Shown: one piece after another, positions 1 to 7,047 of the stretch | How positions within the stretch are numbered: the stretch's first letter is position 1 | Layout of the letters: each line of letters starts with the position of its first letter | NCBI RefSeq assembly: GCF_018139625.1 | Contig: NZ_JAGSOH010000069.1 | Location: forward strand, 1 to 41,593 | Direction: 5' to 3' | DNA length: 41,593 nucleotides | Source: Actinospica acidithermotolerans | GTDB taxonomy: Bacteria > Actinomycetota > Actinomycetes > Streptomycetales > Catenulisporaceae | The notes under the pieces: generated by a model | What the model saw: the letters and a program-made list of their open reading frames with translations, nothing else | The model's database searches: none | Told to the model about the DNA's origin: nothing | Made by a program: the position numbers and the translations under genes

Positions 1-702
1 CGGGAAGAAGGTGGGCTGCGGTCTTGAGCGCAGCGTGACGTGGCCTGGGCGTTCGGCGAGGCTGGCGATGGCCAGGAGGATCACCGCCATGTGCTCGCCG
101 CCGTCGTCGGGGAAGGCTAGGACCTTTCCGCAGCGCGAGTACGGCAGGGTGTATTCGAGGTCTCCGTCGGGATGGGTGACGTGGATGTGCAGTTCGTGTT
201 GGCCGTCTCCGCCGCCTTCGGCGATCTCCATGAGGACATGGGCGGCTTGGGCCATGGCGCGCTGGGCGACCTCGTCCGGGTGCTCGTGCAGGTCGGCTGC
301 GGCGGAGAGGGCCGGGATGGCGCGCGACTGCAGGGTCTCGGCGCGGACGTGGGCGCGGAGGCGGTCTAGGACCTGGGATATGGGCTCGCCGGCCCACGGC
401 CTGGTCAGTGGCCCGAGTTCTGCCACGAATCGTTCGTACTCTTTGAGGGCTCGTGGGCTGTCGCGGGGAATTCCCGCCGCGTCGGCTCTCGTCTCGAACT
501 GGTCCGGCATCAGTTGGCCGACGAATACCTGCCGGCCGGCCCGTGCCGCCGCGCGCATGCGGCGCTCGGTGTCCGCCAGGTACGCGCGGTAGTCGGGGAA
601 CTCGAAGAGTTGGTTCTGTTCGGCTAGGGCTCGCCATTCGCCTTCATCGGCGAGGATCGCGATGCCGGTGACGTGCTTGCTGGTTCTGGTGCTCTTTCCC
701 AT
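1..702 (-). CDS. Hypothetical protein, C-terminus cut by window edge
   Basis: On the minus strand an ATG at 702 opens a frame of 234 codons that runs without a stop to base 1, so the C-terminus lies outside the window. The product begins MGKSTRTSKHVTGIAILADE. It looks soluble, with an acidic, alanine-rich middle and no signal peptide or membrane segment. I recognise no domain. Codon use is a little less GC-biased than its neighbours (several CTA codons and one ATA), which may mark an accessory gene. No strong ribosome site precedes the ATG; a G-rich GGGCGGG lies about 13 nt upstream. A large compound hairpin at 722-770 lies between this gene and the next one upstream. The frame is clear; the function is unknown. 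Confidence 0.7.
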   Translation of the reverse strand, partial: MGKSTRTSKHVTGIAILADEGEWRALAEQNQLFEFPDYRAYLADTERRMRAAARAGRQVFVGQLMPDQFETRADAAGIPRDSPRALKEYERFVAELGPLTRPWAGEPISQVLDRLRAHVRAETLQSRAIPALSAAADLHEHPDEVAQRAMAQAAHVLMEIAEGGGDGQHELHIHVTHPDGDLEYTLPYSRCGKVLAFPDDGGEHMAVILLAIASLAERPGHVTLRSRPQPTFFP

Positions 703-721
703 GACGCTTCGACCCGCCCGT

Positions 722-770
722 CTGGTCTTCTCGGGGCCGCCGGTGCGGCGGCCCTGCTTCTGAAGACCAG
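722..770 (-). terminator. Compound hairpin between two minus-strand genes
   Basis: Two nested perfect inverted repeats: outer arms CTGGTCTTC (722-730) and GAAGACCAG (762-770), inner arms GGGCCGCC (734-741) and GGCGGCCC (747-754) around a 5-nt loop. It lies about 100 nt downstream of the membrane-protein gene and 20 nt upstream of the 702 start. No T-run follows, so it could be a terminator, an RNA-processing structure or a leader element. Confidence 0.5.
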
Positions 771-874
771 CGTGCGGGCCGATTTCCGGCCGCGATGTGC
801 TGGAGCGGGAAATTCAGCCGGAGAGCGTCAATGTAGGTAAATCGTACGGGAGCGTGCGTTGTCGCCCGCGTGGA

Positions 875-1483
875 CTATTCGTCCGTTCCGAGCGACCAGT
901 TGGTGCCCATCGGGAGCGTCGCCGTGGTCTCGAGCGGGCTCGGCGCGGGTTCGGCGGAGCTGGAGGACGCGGAGCCTCCGCCGGCGAAGATGCACGCGAC
1001 GATGCCCGCGATCACGCCGACGATGAAGCCGAGGGAAAGGCCCTGCGGGACGGTCTCCTGGAACGCCTTCGCCGCCTGGCCGGTGATGCCCGCGTAGGCG
1101 AGCGGCGTGCACGCGGCGGCCGCGATGCCGCCCGCGAGCGTGACCATGCCCCACGTCGTGAACAGCGTCGCCAGGCGTCCGCTGCCGCGCGTCGCCCACG
1201 CCACGAGCAGCGCTGTGCCGAGTACGAATACGACGTTGAACACCAGCGGCGCCAGATAGTGGTCGAGCCTGTTCGCGCCGCTGGGCTCGTCGAAGCGCCA
1301 TCCGGTCAGCAGCAAGGGCTGGAACAGCACACCGAGCCAGCCGTTGAGGCCGTCGCTGCTCGCCCGTGATACACGCCAACTCTCCAGGGCCTGGTTGCCC
1401 AGGCCGGCCGTGACCAGAAGCGTGACCAGCGTGGCACTGCTGGTCGCCCCCGCCCGGACGCGTGCCAGCGGTATGGTCGCCAT
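875..1483 (-). CDS. Small integral membrane protein, unknown function
   Basis: A 202-residue protein with about four hydrophobic segments: near residues 15-30, 78-96, 105-127 and 145-167. The last is followed by a Ser/Pro-rich polar tail that starts GGGSASSSS. I recognise no family. The ATG at 1483 is chosen because GGAGGA lies about 10 nt upstream on the minus strand. An overlapping upstream ATG is in another frame and is a shadow. The gene stands alone: 528 bp separate it from the divergent MFS gene and 172 bp from the next minus-strand gene. The hydrophobic pattern and ribosome site support a real gene. Confidence 0.72.
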   Translation of the reverse strand: MATIPLARVRAGATSSATLVTLLVTAGLGNQALESWRVSRASSDGLNGWLGVLFQPLLLTGWRFDEPSGANRLDHYLAPLVFNVVFVLGTALLVAWATRGSGRLATLFTTWGMVTLAGGIAAAACTPLAYAGITGQAAKAFQETVPQGLSLGFIVGVIAGIVACIFAGGGSASSSSAEPAPSPLETTATLPMGTNWSLGTDE

Positions 1484-1697
1484 CCTCTTCTGCCTCCTCC
1501 ATCGGTGAATCCACGCCGCACGCAGGGAAATCGCCCCCGGCGACCCGACGACGTGGTGCCCCGCGCCAGTGATCGCGGAACCCCTGGCCAGATGACGATC
1601 GGGGAACGTTCCAGTCCACGCGCTCAGCGGCGCTGAGCCGGCAGGTAGCCGGATCGGTGTGGGTGCCGCGTGCGAAATTTCTCAGTGCGCTGCATAG

Positions 1698-1711
1698 TGA
1701 GGAATTCCTCA
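1698..1711. promoter_or_regulatory. 14-bp perfect palindrome, possible operator
   Basis: TGAGGAATTCCTCA is its own reverse complement and is followed at once by another half site TTCCTCA (1712-1718). It lies about 160 bp upstream of the MFS -35 box. A dimeric repressor site is the simplest reading; no regulator gene lies next to it. Confidence 0.4.
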
Positions 1712-1868
1712 TTCCTCAGGGTGACGAAAGTCGTCCGCTCGATGCGTAACGCACCCTGTGAATTCGGCGACGATTTGGGGGAGCCGATCGGGCGGAATCA
1801 AGCAGATCCGCTGGCCGGGATAGGGCAGGACGGGTGTCCTGGCTGGTTCGCCGCCGGACGAAAAAGCC

Positions 1869-1897
1869 TTGATCGAGTAGTCGGGGTGTGTTAGTCA
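1869..1897 (+). promoter_or_regulatory. Housekeeping-type promoter of the MFS gene
   Basis: TTGATC (1869-1874), 17-bp spacer, TAGTCA (1892-1897). Transcription would start near 1904, leaving a leader of roughly 110 nt before the GTG at 2013. Confidence 0.55.
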
Positions 1898-2012
1898 GAA
1901 GGGGTCAGGGGTGGTGGCTACTCTGCCCGCAAGATCGGCAATTCCTGCTGCTACCTTCCAGAGAAGGGGCGCGCCAATCGGGGGCGCCGTCCGTACGGCG
2001 AAGGAGCCGTCC

Positions 2013-3605
2013 GTGTCCGAGACCTCAGAGACTTTCGACCCTGCCCTAACACCTTCTGCGGATGCGGCGCCGGGGACCGCGACCGCGCTCGGACCGGACG
2101 CCGCCGAACCCGATCCGCGCCGATGGTGGAGCCTCGTCATCATCGCGCTCGCGCAGCTGATGATCGTGCTCGACATCACGGTCGTGACCATCGCGCTGCC
2201 CTCCGCGCAGGCCGACCTGCACATCGCCCCCGCCGACAAGCAGTGGGTGATGACCGCCTACACGCTCGCCTTTGGCGGACTGCTGCTGCTCGGTGGGAAG
2301 ATCGTCGACTTCGTCGGCCGCAAGAACACGCTGATCATCGGGTTGATCGGCTTCGCGGGGGCCTCGGCGCTGGGCGGCGCGTCGGTCACCGGCGGCATGC
2401 TCTTCGGCGCACGCGCGGTGCAGGGGACGTTCGGGGCGCTGCTCGCGCCGGCCGCGCTCTCGCTCCTCACCACGACGTTCACGGACCCGAACGAGCGCGC
2501 GAAGGCCTTCGGCGTGTTCGGCGCCATCGCGGGCGCGGGCAGCGCGATCGGCCTGATCCTCGGCGGCGTCATCACCAACTACCTGACCTGGCGCTGGACG
2601 ATGTACGTCAACGTCATCATCGCCATCATCGCGGTCGTCGGCGCGGTCGCGCTGGTCGTCGACCGTGCGCCGCGGCACGCGGTCAGGGTCGACTACCTGG
2701 GGACGGTGCTCGGCTGCGGCGGCCTGCTCGCCCTGGTGTACGGCTTCACCAAGGCCGCGAGCGACGGGTGGACCAACAGCACGACGCTCACCCTCTTCGC
2801 CGTCGCGATCGTCGCACTCGCCCTGTTCGCCGTCGTGGAGAACCACGTCAGCGCGCCGCTGCTGCCGCCGCACATCGTCGCCGAGCGCAACCGCGGCGGA
2901 AGCTTCGCGCTGATGGCTTTGGCCGCGCTGTCGATGTTCGGCGTCTTCCTCTTCCTCACCTACTACCTGCAGGGGATCAAGGGCTACTCGGCGCTGCGCA
3001 CCGGCTTCGCGTTCCTGCCGATGAGCGCGACGCTGATCTTCGTCTCCGTCGGGATCGCCGCGCGGCTGCTGACGAAGCTGCCGCCGCGGATGCTGCTCGT
3101 GCCCGGCATGCTGATCGCGGCCTGCGGCATGGCCTGGATGACGCGGATCTCGGTCGGCGGGTCGTACGCCGCCGAGGTGCTGCCCGCCGAGATCCTGCTC
3201 GGTATCGGCTTCGGCCTCACATTCATGCCAGTGTTCGCGACGGCGACCTCGGGTGTCGCGCCGCAGGACGCGGGCGTGACCTCGGCGACGCTGAACACCT
3301 CGCAGCAGGTCGGCGGCTCGATCGGCACGGCGCTGCTCAATACGATCGCGGTATCGGCGAGCGCCTCGTATATCGTCTCGCACCGGCTGCCGCCGGCCGC
3401 TGTCGCGCAGAACCCGGCGACCGAGAAGACGCTGAGCTACCAGGCTCTGCTCGGCGAGGCCCAGGCGCAGGTACACGGTTACGTCCTCGCCACGTGGGCC
3501 GCCGTAGGGTTCCTCGTCCTCGCCGCGATCGTCGGCGGCGTGCTGATCAACGCGGGGCCGATGTCCGAGGAGAACATCCAGGCGGGCATGGGCGGCGGCG
3601 GTTGA
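2013..3605 (+). CDS. MFS drug-efflux-type transporter, DHA2 (14-TM) family
   Basis: A 530-residue transporter of the EmrB/QacA type, expected to export drugs or metabolites by proton antiport. A polar N-terminus of about 50 residues precedes the first membrane segment. That segment carries LDITVVTIALPSAQADLH, the family's motif D1. GRKNTLIIG follows as the motif A region between TM2 and TM3, and about 14 hydrophobic helices can be read. The GTG at 2013 is chosen because AAGGAG (2001-2006) lies 6 nt before it. The frame stays open upstream to a GTG at 1911, which lacks as good a site. The substrate cannot be read from sequence. A hairpin terminator follows at 3636-3670, so the gene is probably monocistronic. 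Confidence 0.9.
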   Translation: MSETSETFDPALTPSADAAPGTATALGPDAAEPDPRRWWSLVIIALAQLMIVLDITVVTIALPSAQADLHIAPADKQWVMTAYTLAFGGLLLLGGKIVDFVGRKNTLIIGLIGFAGASALGGASVTGGMLFGARAVQGTFGALLAPAALSLLTTTFTDPNERAKAFGVFGAIAGAGSAIGLILGGVITNYLTWRWTMYVNVIIAIIAVVGAVALVVDRAPRHAVRVDYLGTVLGCGGLLALVYGFTKAASDGWTNSTTLTLFAVAIVALALFAVVENHVSAPLLPPHIVAERNRGGSFALMALAALSMFGVFLFLTYYLQGIKGYSALRTGFAFLPMSATLIFVSVGIAARLLTKLPPRMLLVPGMLIAACGMAWMTRISVGGSYAAEVLPAEILLGIGFGLTFMPVFATATSGVAPQDAGVTSATLNTSQQVGGSIGTALLNTIAVSASASYIVSHRLPPAAVAQNPATEKTLSYQALLGEAQAQVHGYVLATWAAVGFLVLAAIVGGVLINAGPMSEENIQAGMGGGG

Positions 3606-3635
3606 GCCGAGCCTGTCCGTCCCAGGGACTAAGCT

Positions 3636-3670
3636 GGCTCCGACCGCTGCGATAGGCGGCGGTCGGAGCC
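3636..3670 (+). terminator. Hairpin terminator after the MFS gene
   Basis: Perfect 12-bp stem GGCTCCGACCGC (3636-3647) with GCGGTCGGAGCC (3659-3670), 11-nt loop, followed by a short T-containing tail. It lies between the MFS stop and the SRPBCC start. Confidence 0.7.
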
Positions 3671-3699
3671 GACTTTGATCCGCTTTCGAGGAGCCTCGC

Positions 3700-4152
3700 A
3701 TGTCCCAGGTCCGCGCCGTGGCAGCTGCGCACATCCATGCCCCGGCGAAGCAGGTGGCCGACGCGCTCGCCGACTACGCGGCTGTGCGGCCGCAGATCCA
3801 GCCCGCGCAGTTCACGGACTACGAGCTGCGCACCGGCGGCATCGGCGCCGGGACGGTCGTGAACTGGAAGCTGCACGCCACCGAGAAGCGGGTCCGCGAC
3901 TGCGCGATCACGGTGACCTCGCCGGAGGAGGGCGTGCTCGTCGAGAGCGACGCCAACTCCTCCATGGTGACCACGTACACCGTCGTCGGCTCGGAGGACG
4001 GGCACGCGAGCGTCGTCATCGAGACGGTGTGGAACGGCGCGGGCGGCATCGGCGGCTTCTTCGAGCGCACCTTCGCGCCCAAGGCCCTGGTGAAGATCTA
4101 CGACGAGCTGCTGTCGAACCTGGCCCAGCGGGTCCAGGGCGAGGCGGCCTGA
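3700..4152 (+). CDS. SRPBCC (START-like) family protein
   Basis: A 150-residue protein with the layout of the polyketide cyclase/START-like (SRPBCC) superfamily. It begins with a beta strand (VRAVAAAHIHAPAKQVADAL), then a short helix, a central set of strands including TGGIGAGTVVNWKLHATEKR, and a long C-terminal helix from about residue 118 that would close a hydrophobic cavity. Such proteins bind or transform small lipophilic ligands; the ligand here is unknown. The ATG at 3700 has GAGGAG about 7 nt upstream. A terminator before it and a hairpin after it suggest a single-gene transcript. No signal peptide. Confidence 0.85.
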   Translation: MSQVRAVAAAHIHAPAKQVADALADYAAVRPQIQPAQFTDYELRTGGIGAGTVVNWKLHATEKRVRDCAITVTSPEEGVLVESDANSSMVTTYTVVGSEDGHASVVIETVWNGAGGIGGFFERTFAPKALVKIYDELLSNLAQRVQGEAA

Positions 4153-4164
4153 GGGACCGGGTAG

Positions 4165-4207
4165 CCGCGTCACGCCTCGGGACGAGCACGTCAGACGGGT
4201 GACGCGG
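4165..4207 (+). terminator. Inverted repeat after the SRPBCC gene
   Basis: Perfect 9-bp arms CCGCGTCAC (4165-4173) and GTGACGCGG (4199-4207) with a 25-nt loop, ending 12 bp before the -10 box of the next gene. It may be a terminator or an operator for the next promoter. Confidence 0.4.
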
Positions 4208-4219
4208 CGTCAGGGCCGG

Positions 4220-4225
4220 TATTCT
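4220..4225 (+). promoter_or_regulatory. -10 box of a leaderless promoter
   Basis: TATTCT ends 8 nt before the ATG at 4234 and no ribosome site lies between, so the transcript probably starts at or next to the start codon. Confidence 0.5.
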
Positions 4226-4233
4226 GCTGGGCC

Positions 4234-5358
4234 ATGAGCGCCGTCGAACCCGTCGTCACCGCCGATTCGTCCCTCCCCACCCGGCCCTGCCTGCACTGCG
4301 GGCGGCCGGTGCCGCAGCGTGCAAGCGCCGGGCGGCCCTTCCAGTACTGCAGGGACAACGACGACGCCTGCCTGAAGGCCGCGCGCAACGCCCGTCAACG
4401 GGAGCGGCACGCTCCGGGGCTGCCGGGGCAGCTGGCCCAGACCTGGGAGCTCGTCGACCGCCTCGAGCAGGCCACGGCACTGCTCGCCGGCTCGATCAAC
4501 GGCGAGCTGTCGGCGGCCGGGGTCGAGTCGAAGATCGCCGCGGTTCGCGCGGAGGCGGCCGCCCAGTCCGCGAGCGCGGCGGCGGAGGCGCGGGACGCGC
4601 AGGCCGCGGCGGAGTCCGCGCGCGCCGAGACGCAGACGGCGATCGCGGCGGCCGAGCGGGAGAGTGCGCGCCGCGAGGAGGCCGAGCAGGAGGCGCGGAA
4701 CGCGCAGGCCGCGGCGGCTCAGGCCCTTGACGAGGCGGCCCAGGCGGCGGCCCGCGAGGCCGAGGCGGTGCAGCGGGCGGCGCAGGCGCAGCAGGAGGCT
4801 CGCGAGAGCGCGGCCGAGGCGCGACGGGCCGAGCAGGAGGCACGTGACGCCGAGTCCGCGCGCGACGCCGCGCTGGGACGGGCCGTGGCCGCGCAGAACG
4901 AGGCGGAGCAGGCGCGCGATCAGGCGATGCGCGAAGCGGCGGCGCGGGAGCGGGCCGAGGCGGCGTCGCGTCAGGCTTCTGCGGAGCGGTCGGAGGCGCT
5001 GGTCGTGGCCGAGCGCGCGCGGGCGGCGGCGGACATGCAGCGCGAGCGGGCCGAAGCCGAGGCGGCACGCGCCTCGTCGGCGGATGAGCGTGCGGCGGGG
5101 ATCGCGAAGGAACTCCAGGCGGCGCAGGCGGCGATGGCCGAGGCGACGCTGCAGGCCCAGCAGGCGAACGCGGCGCGGGATACGGCGGTGGCGCAGCTGA
5201 CGTCGGCTCAGGACGAGGTCGGGCGGCTGCGGGCGCAGCTGGACGCGGAACGGGCTCGGGCGGACGAGCTGACGGCGCGGGTGCTGGATCTGAGTGCGAA
5301 GCTCACGCAGGTTCCGACTCAGCCGACGGCGGCGGCACAGGCGGAGCCGGAGAAGTAG
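4234..5358 (+). CDS. Alanine-rich coiled-coil protein with N-terminal Cys cluster
   Basis: A 374-residue protein. Residues about 12-50 hold a Cys-x2-Cys pair (PCLHCGRPV), then a Cys about 20 residues on and another 6 residues later, followed by basic residues (ARNARQRERH): a likely small zinc-binding or nucleic-acid-binding element. From about residue 65 to 360 the chain is almost wholly Ala, Glu, Arg and Gln in heptad-like order, a long alanine-coil rod with no membrane segment. Actinomycetes have several cytoskeletal or polarity scaffolds of this texture; assignment to any of them is not supported. The ATG is preceded by a -10 box at leaderless distance. A hairpin follows the stop. Function unknown. 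Confidence 0.82.
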   Translation: MSAVEPVVTADSSLPTRPCLHCGRPVPQRASAGRPFQYCRDNDDACLKAARNARQRERHAPGLPGQLAQTWELVDRLEQATALLAGSINGELSAAGVESKIAAVRAEAAAQSASAAAEARDAQAAAESARAETQTAIAAAERESARREEAEQEARNAQAAAAQALDEAAQAAAREAEAVQRAAQAQQEARESAAEARRAEQEARDAESARDAALGRAVAAQNEAEQARDQAMREAAARERAEAASRQASAERSEALVVAERARAAADMQRERAEAEAARASSADERAAGIAKELQAAQAAMAEATLQAQQANAARDTAVAQLTSAQDEVGRLRAQLDAERARADELTARVLDLSAKLTQVPTQPTAAAQAEPEK

Positions 5359-5389
5359 GCCGACGGAGAAGCAGCAGCACAGAAGGCGG

Positions 5390-5422
5390 AGCCCGGCGCC
5401 GGGCAGTGCGCGGCGCGGGGCT
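5390..5422 (+). terminator. Hairpin after the coiled-coil gene
   Basis: Arms 5390-5400 and 5412-5422 pair over 10 of 11 positions. It contains the 18-base word GCGCCGGGCAGTGCGCGG, which recurs in the next hairpin at 5480-5497. Confidence 0.5.
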
Positions 5423-5471
5423 TCGGAGGTTGTGGCGGGGCAGTTGCTGAGTGCCGAGGGCGGAAAAAGGT

Positions 5472-5503
5472 GGAACCCCGCGCCGGGCAGTGCGCGGGGT
5501 TCC
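5472..5503 (-). terminator. Intrinsic terminator of the ferric reductase/ApbE operon
   Basis: Perfect 12-bp stem GGAACCCCGCGC (5472-5483) with GCGCGGGGTTCC (5492-5503) and an 8-nt loop. On the minus strand it is followed by ACCTTTTT, the T-run expected of a factor-independent terminator for the operon ending at 5629. Confidence 0.8.
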
Positions 5504-5628
5504 GTGGTTGTGGTGCGGCCTTCGCTTGGGGGAGCGTTTGTCACCACGGTCCGGTGGCCGCGGTTGCGGCCGCCGATGGGTCCATCACATCGCGTCCCGC
5601 GGCCGGATCCAAGGACTTCGGGTCGCGA

Positions 5629-6501
5629 TCACCCGCCGGAGGTACCGAAAGTCCCCTGGAAGTCCCCTCCGTGTCCTGCGCTGGGCCGCAGGAGGCCGCG
5701 CAGTGCCGGGGCGTACTGCTCGAAGCCCTCGGTCCACCACACGCCCTGCGCGTCGTCCACGATGCAGCCCTGGTACGGGCCGCCTTCGCCGAGGTCCGCG
5801 AGGAACCTGCGGGCGCGGCCGCCGAGGGCCAGGGCGGCGGTCGCGTAGCCGTCGGCGAGCGCTAGGTCGGGGCCGACGATCGTCACCTGGGCGATGCCCT
5901 CGGCCGGGCGGCGGCGGCGCGGATCCCAGATGTGCGTGCCGCGCTGGCGGGTGCCGGAGCTGGCCACCGCGCCCTCCGCGATCTCGAGCCTTGCCAGGAT
6001 GTTCTCGGGCCGGTGCGGGTCCTCGACGCCCACGCTCCAGGTCGCGACGCCGTCCGTGCGCAGGCGCACGTCGCCGCCCGCGTTCAGCAGGTGGGCGGTG
6101 ACGCCGCGCTCGACCAGCAGGGCGGAGGCGCGTTCGGCGGCCCAGCCCTTCACCGCGCCGCTGGGGTCGAAGTTCGGCGGATCGCCGACGGCCCAGGCGT
6201 CGAAGGCGCCGTCGGACTCGCGGCGCAGTTGGGCGCACAGGCCGAGGACCTCGCGGAAGTCTTCGGCCTCGGCCGCGCTCAGATCCGCCTGCTCGTCCAG
6301 GTCGCCGGGGCCGAACCGGCCGTCGCGGATCCGGGAGACCGGGCTGTCCGGAATGAAGGGGGAGTAGATCTGCTCGATGCGCCACAGCAGGTCGCACGCC
6401 TCCTGCCAGGCGCGCTCGAACCGTCCGCCGTCGACGCCGTCCGGCGCCGCGATCGAGAACACGGTGCCCATCAGCGGCTTCGCATCCCGAAGCAGAGCCA
6501 T
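5629..6501 (-). CDS. ApbE family FAD:protein FMN transferase
   Basis: A 290-residue protein matching the ApbE family, which attaches FMN from FAD to a Thr or Ser of target proteins. Family landmarks in order: the N-terminal PLMGTVFSI, DPSGAVKGWAAER (flavin-binding loop), NAGGDVR, ASSGTRQRGTHIWDP and the late Asp/Gly-rich ADGYATAALALG. No lipoprotein signal is visible, so it may act in the cytoplasm or reach its target through a partner. Its evident substrate is the FMN-binding protein encoded 9 nt upstream. It is the last gene of a three-gene minus-strand operon and is followed by an intrinsic terminator. Confidence 0.92.
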   Translation of the reverse strand: MALLRDAKPLMGTVFSIAAPDGVDGGRFERAWQEACDLLWRIEQIYSPFIPDSPVSRIRDGRFGPGDLDEQADLSAAEAEDFREVLGLCAQLRRESDGAFDAWAVGDPPNFDPSGAVKGWAAERASALLVERGVTAHLLNAGGDVRLRTDGVATWSVGVEDPHRPENILARLEIAEGAVASSGTRQRGTHIWDPRRRRPAEGIAQVTIVGPDLALADGYATAALALGGRARRFLADLGEGGPYQGCIVDDAQGVWWTEGFEQYAPALRGLLRPSAGHGGDFQGTFGTSGG

Positions 6502-6510
6502 GATCTCCTC

Positions 6511-7035
6511 CTACAAACCCGCCTGGTCGAGCGCCGACTGCAGGGACTGGGCGTAGCCCTGCGAGGTGTACGTGGCACCCGAGATGATGTCGATGTGCGC
6601 ACTCTGCGCCGACAGCGCCTCCGACTTGAGCTCCGGCAGCGCGATCTGCACGATCTGGTCCTCGTATCCGCCGTGGTCCGGGACCTGGAGGACGACCACG
6701 TTCGTCAGCTTGCCGCCGCTGATCACGGCCTGGACCTGCACGTAGCCGTACCGCGTGATCTCCGCGGTGCCGGTGTACGAGCCGTTCTTCGCGCCGGCCT
6801 TGCCCGCCGGGGCGGACGCGGACGGCGAAGCGGAGGCGCCGGCGGGCGCGCTCGTCGTCGGCGTGGGGCCGGGGGAGGAGCCCGTCGTCGCCCGGGCGCC
6901 CGCGTTGCTGCTGGTGCCTCCGCTGAGCGCGCTGCCGCCGAGGGCGCTGTTCGCGCTCGCCGCCCGCGACTTGAACGACAGCAGCAAGCCGAGGCCGACC
7001 GCGGTGAGCAGCAGCGCCAGTGCGACTTTTCGCAT
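6511..7035 (-). CDS. Exported FMN-binding domain protein
   Basis: A 174-residue protein with an N-terminal signal or anchor helix (about residues 4-22), a Ser/Thr/Pro/Ala-rich linker to about residue 85 and a C-terminal FMN-binding domain. The domain ends with DIISGATYTSQGY; Thr155 of the S-G-A-T motif is the expected site of covalent FMN attachment by ApbE. The linker would let the flavin domain reach out from the membrane. It sits 12 nt after the flavocytochrome and 9 nt before ApbE, so electrons probably pass from the reductase to this flavin outside the membrane. The final acceptor is unknown. Confidence 0.92.
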   Translation of the reverse strand: MRKVALALLLTAVGLGLLLSFKSRAASANSALGGSALSGGTSSNAGARATTGSSPGPTPTTSAPAGASASPSASAPAGKAGAKNGSYTGTAEITRYGYVQVQAVISGGKLTNVVVLQVPDHGGYEDQIVQIALPELKSEALSAQSAHIDIISGATYTSQGYAQSLQSALDQAGL

Positions 7036-7047
7036 GACCTTCCCTGC

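Larger units (their letters stand above)
1484..2012. other. Long divergent intergenic region with regulatory signals
   Basis: About 530 bp between a minus-strand membrane gene and the plus-strand MFS gene. I see no convincing gene. It holds a stretch less GC-rich than the coding DNA around 1670-1760, a 14-bp palindrome, a good -35/-10 promoter at 1869-1897 and a 5' leader of about 110 nt before the MFS start. Confidence 0.6.

Noticed and set aside
11-592. Plus-strand frame of 193 codons at the left edge
   Set aside because: Cys/Ser/Arg-rich shadow of the minus-strand gene at 1-702, which has normal composition.
1670-1894. Small plus-strand frame of 74 codons in the intergenic region
   Set aside because: No ribosome site, unusual composition, and it runs over the MFS -35/-10 boxes.
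4496-5068. Proline/arginine-rich minus-strand frame opposite the coiled-coil gene
   Set aside because: Complement of Ala/Glu/Arg codon repeats gives Pro/Arg-rich shadows; no start signal.
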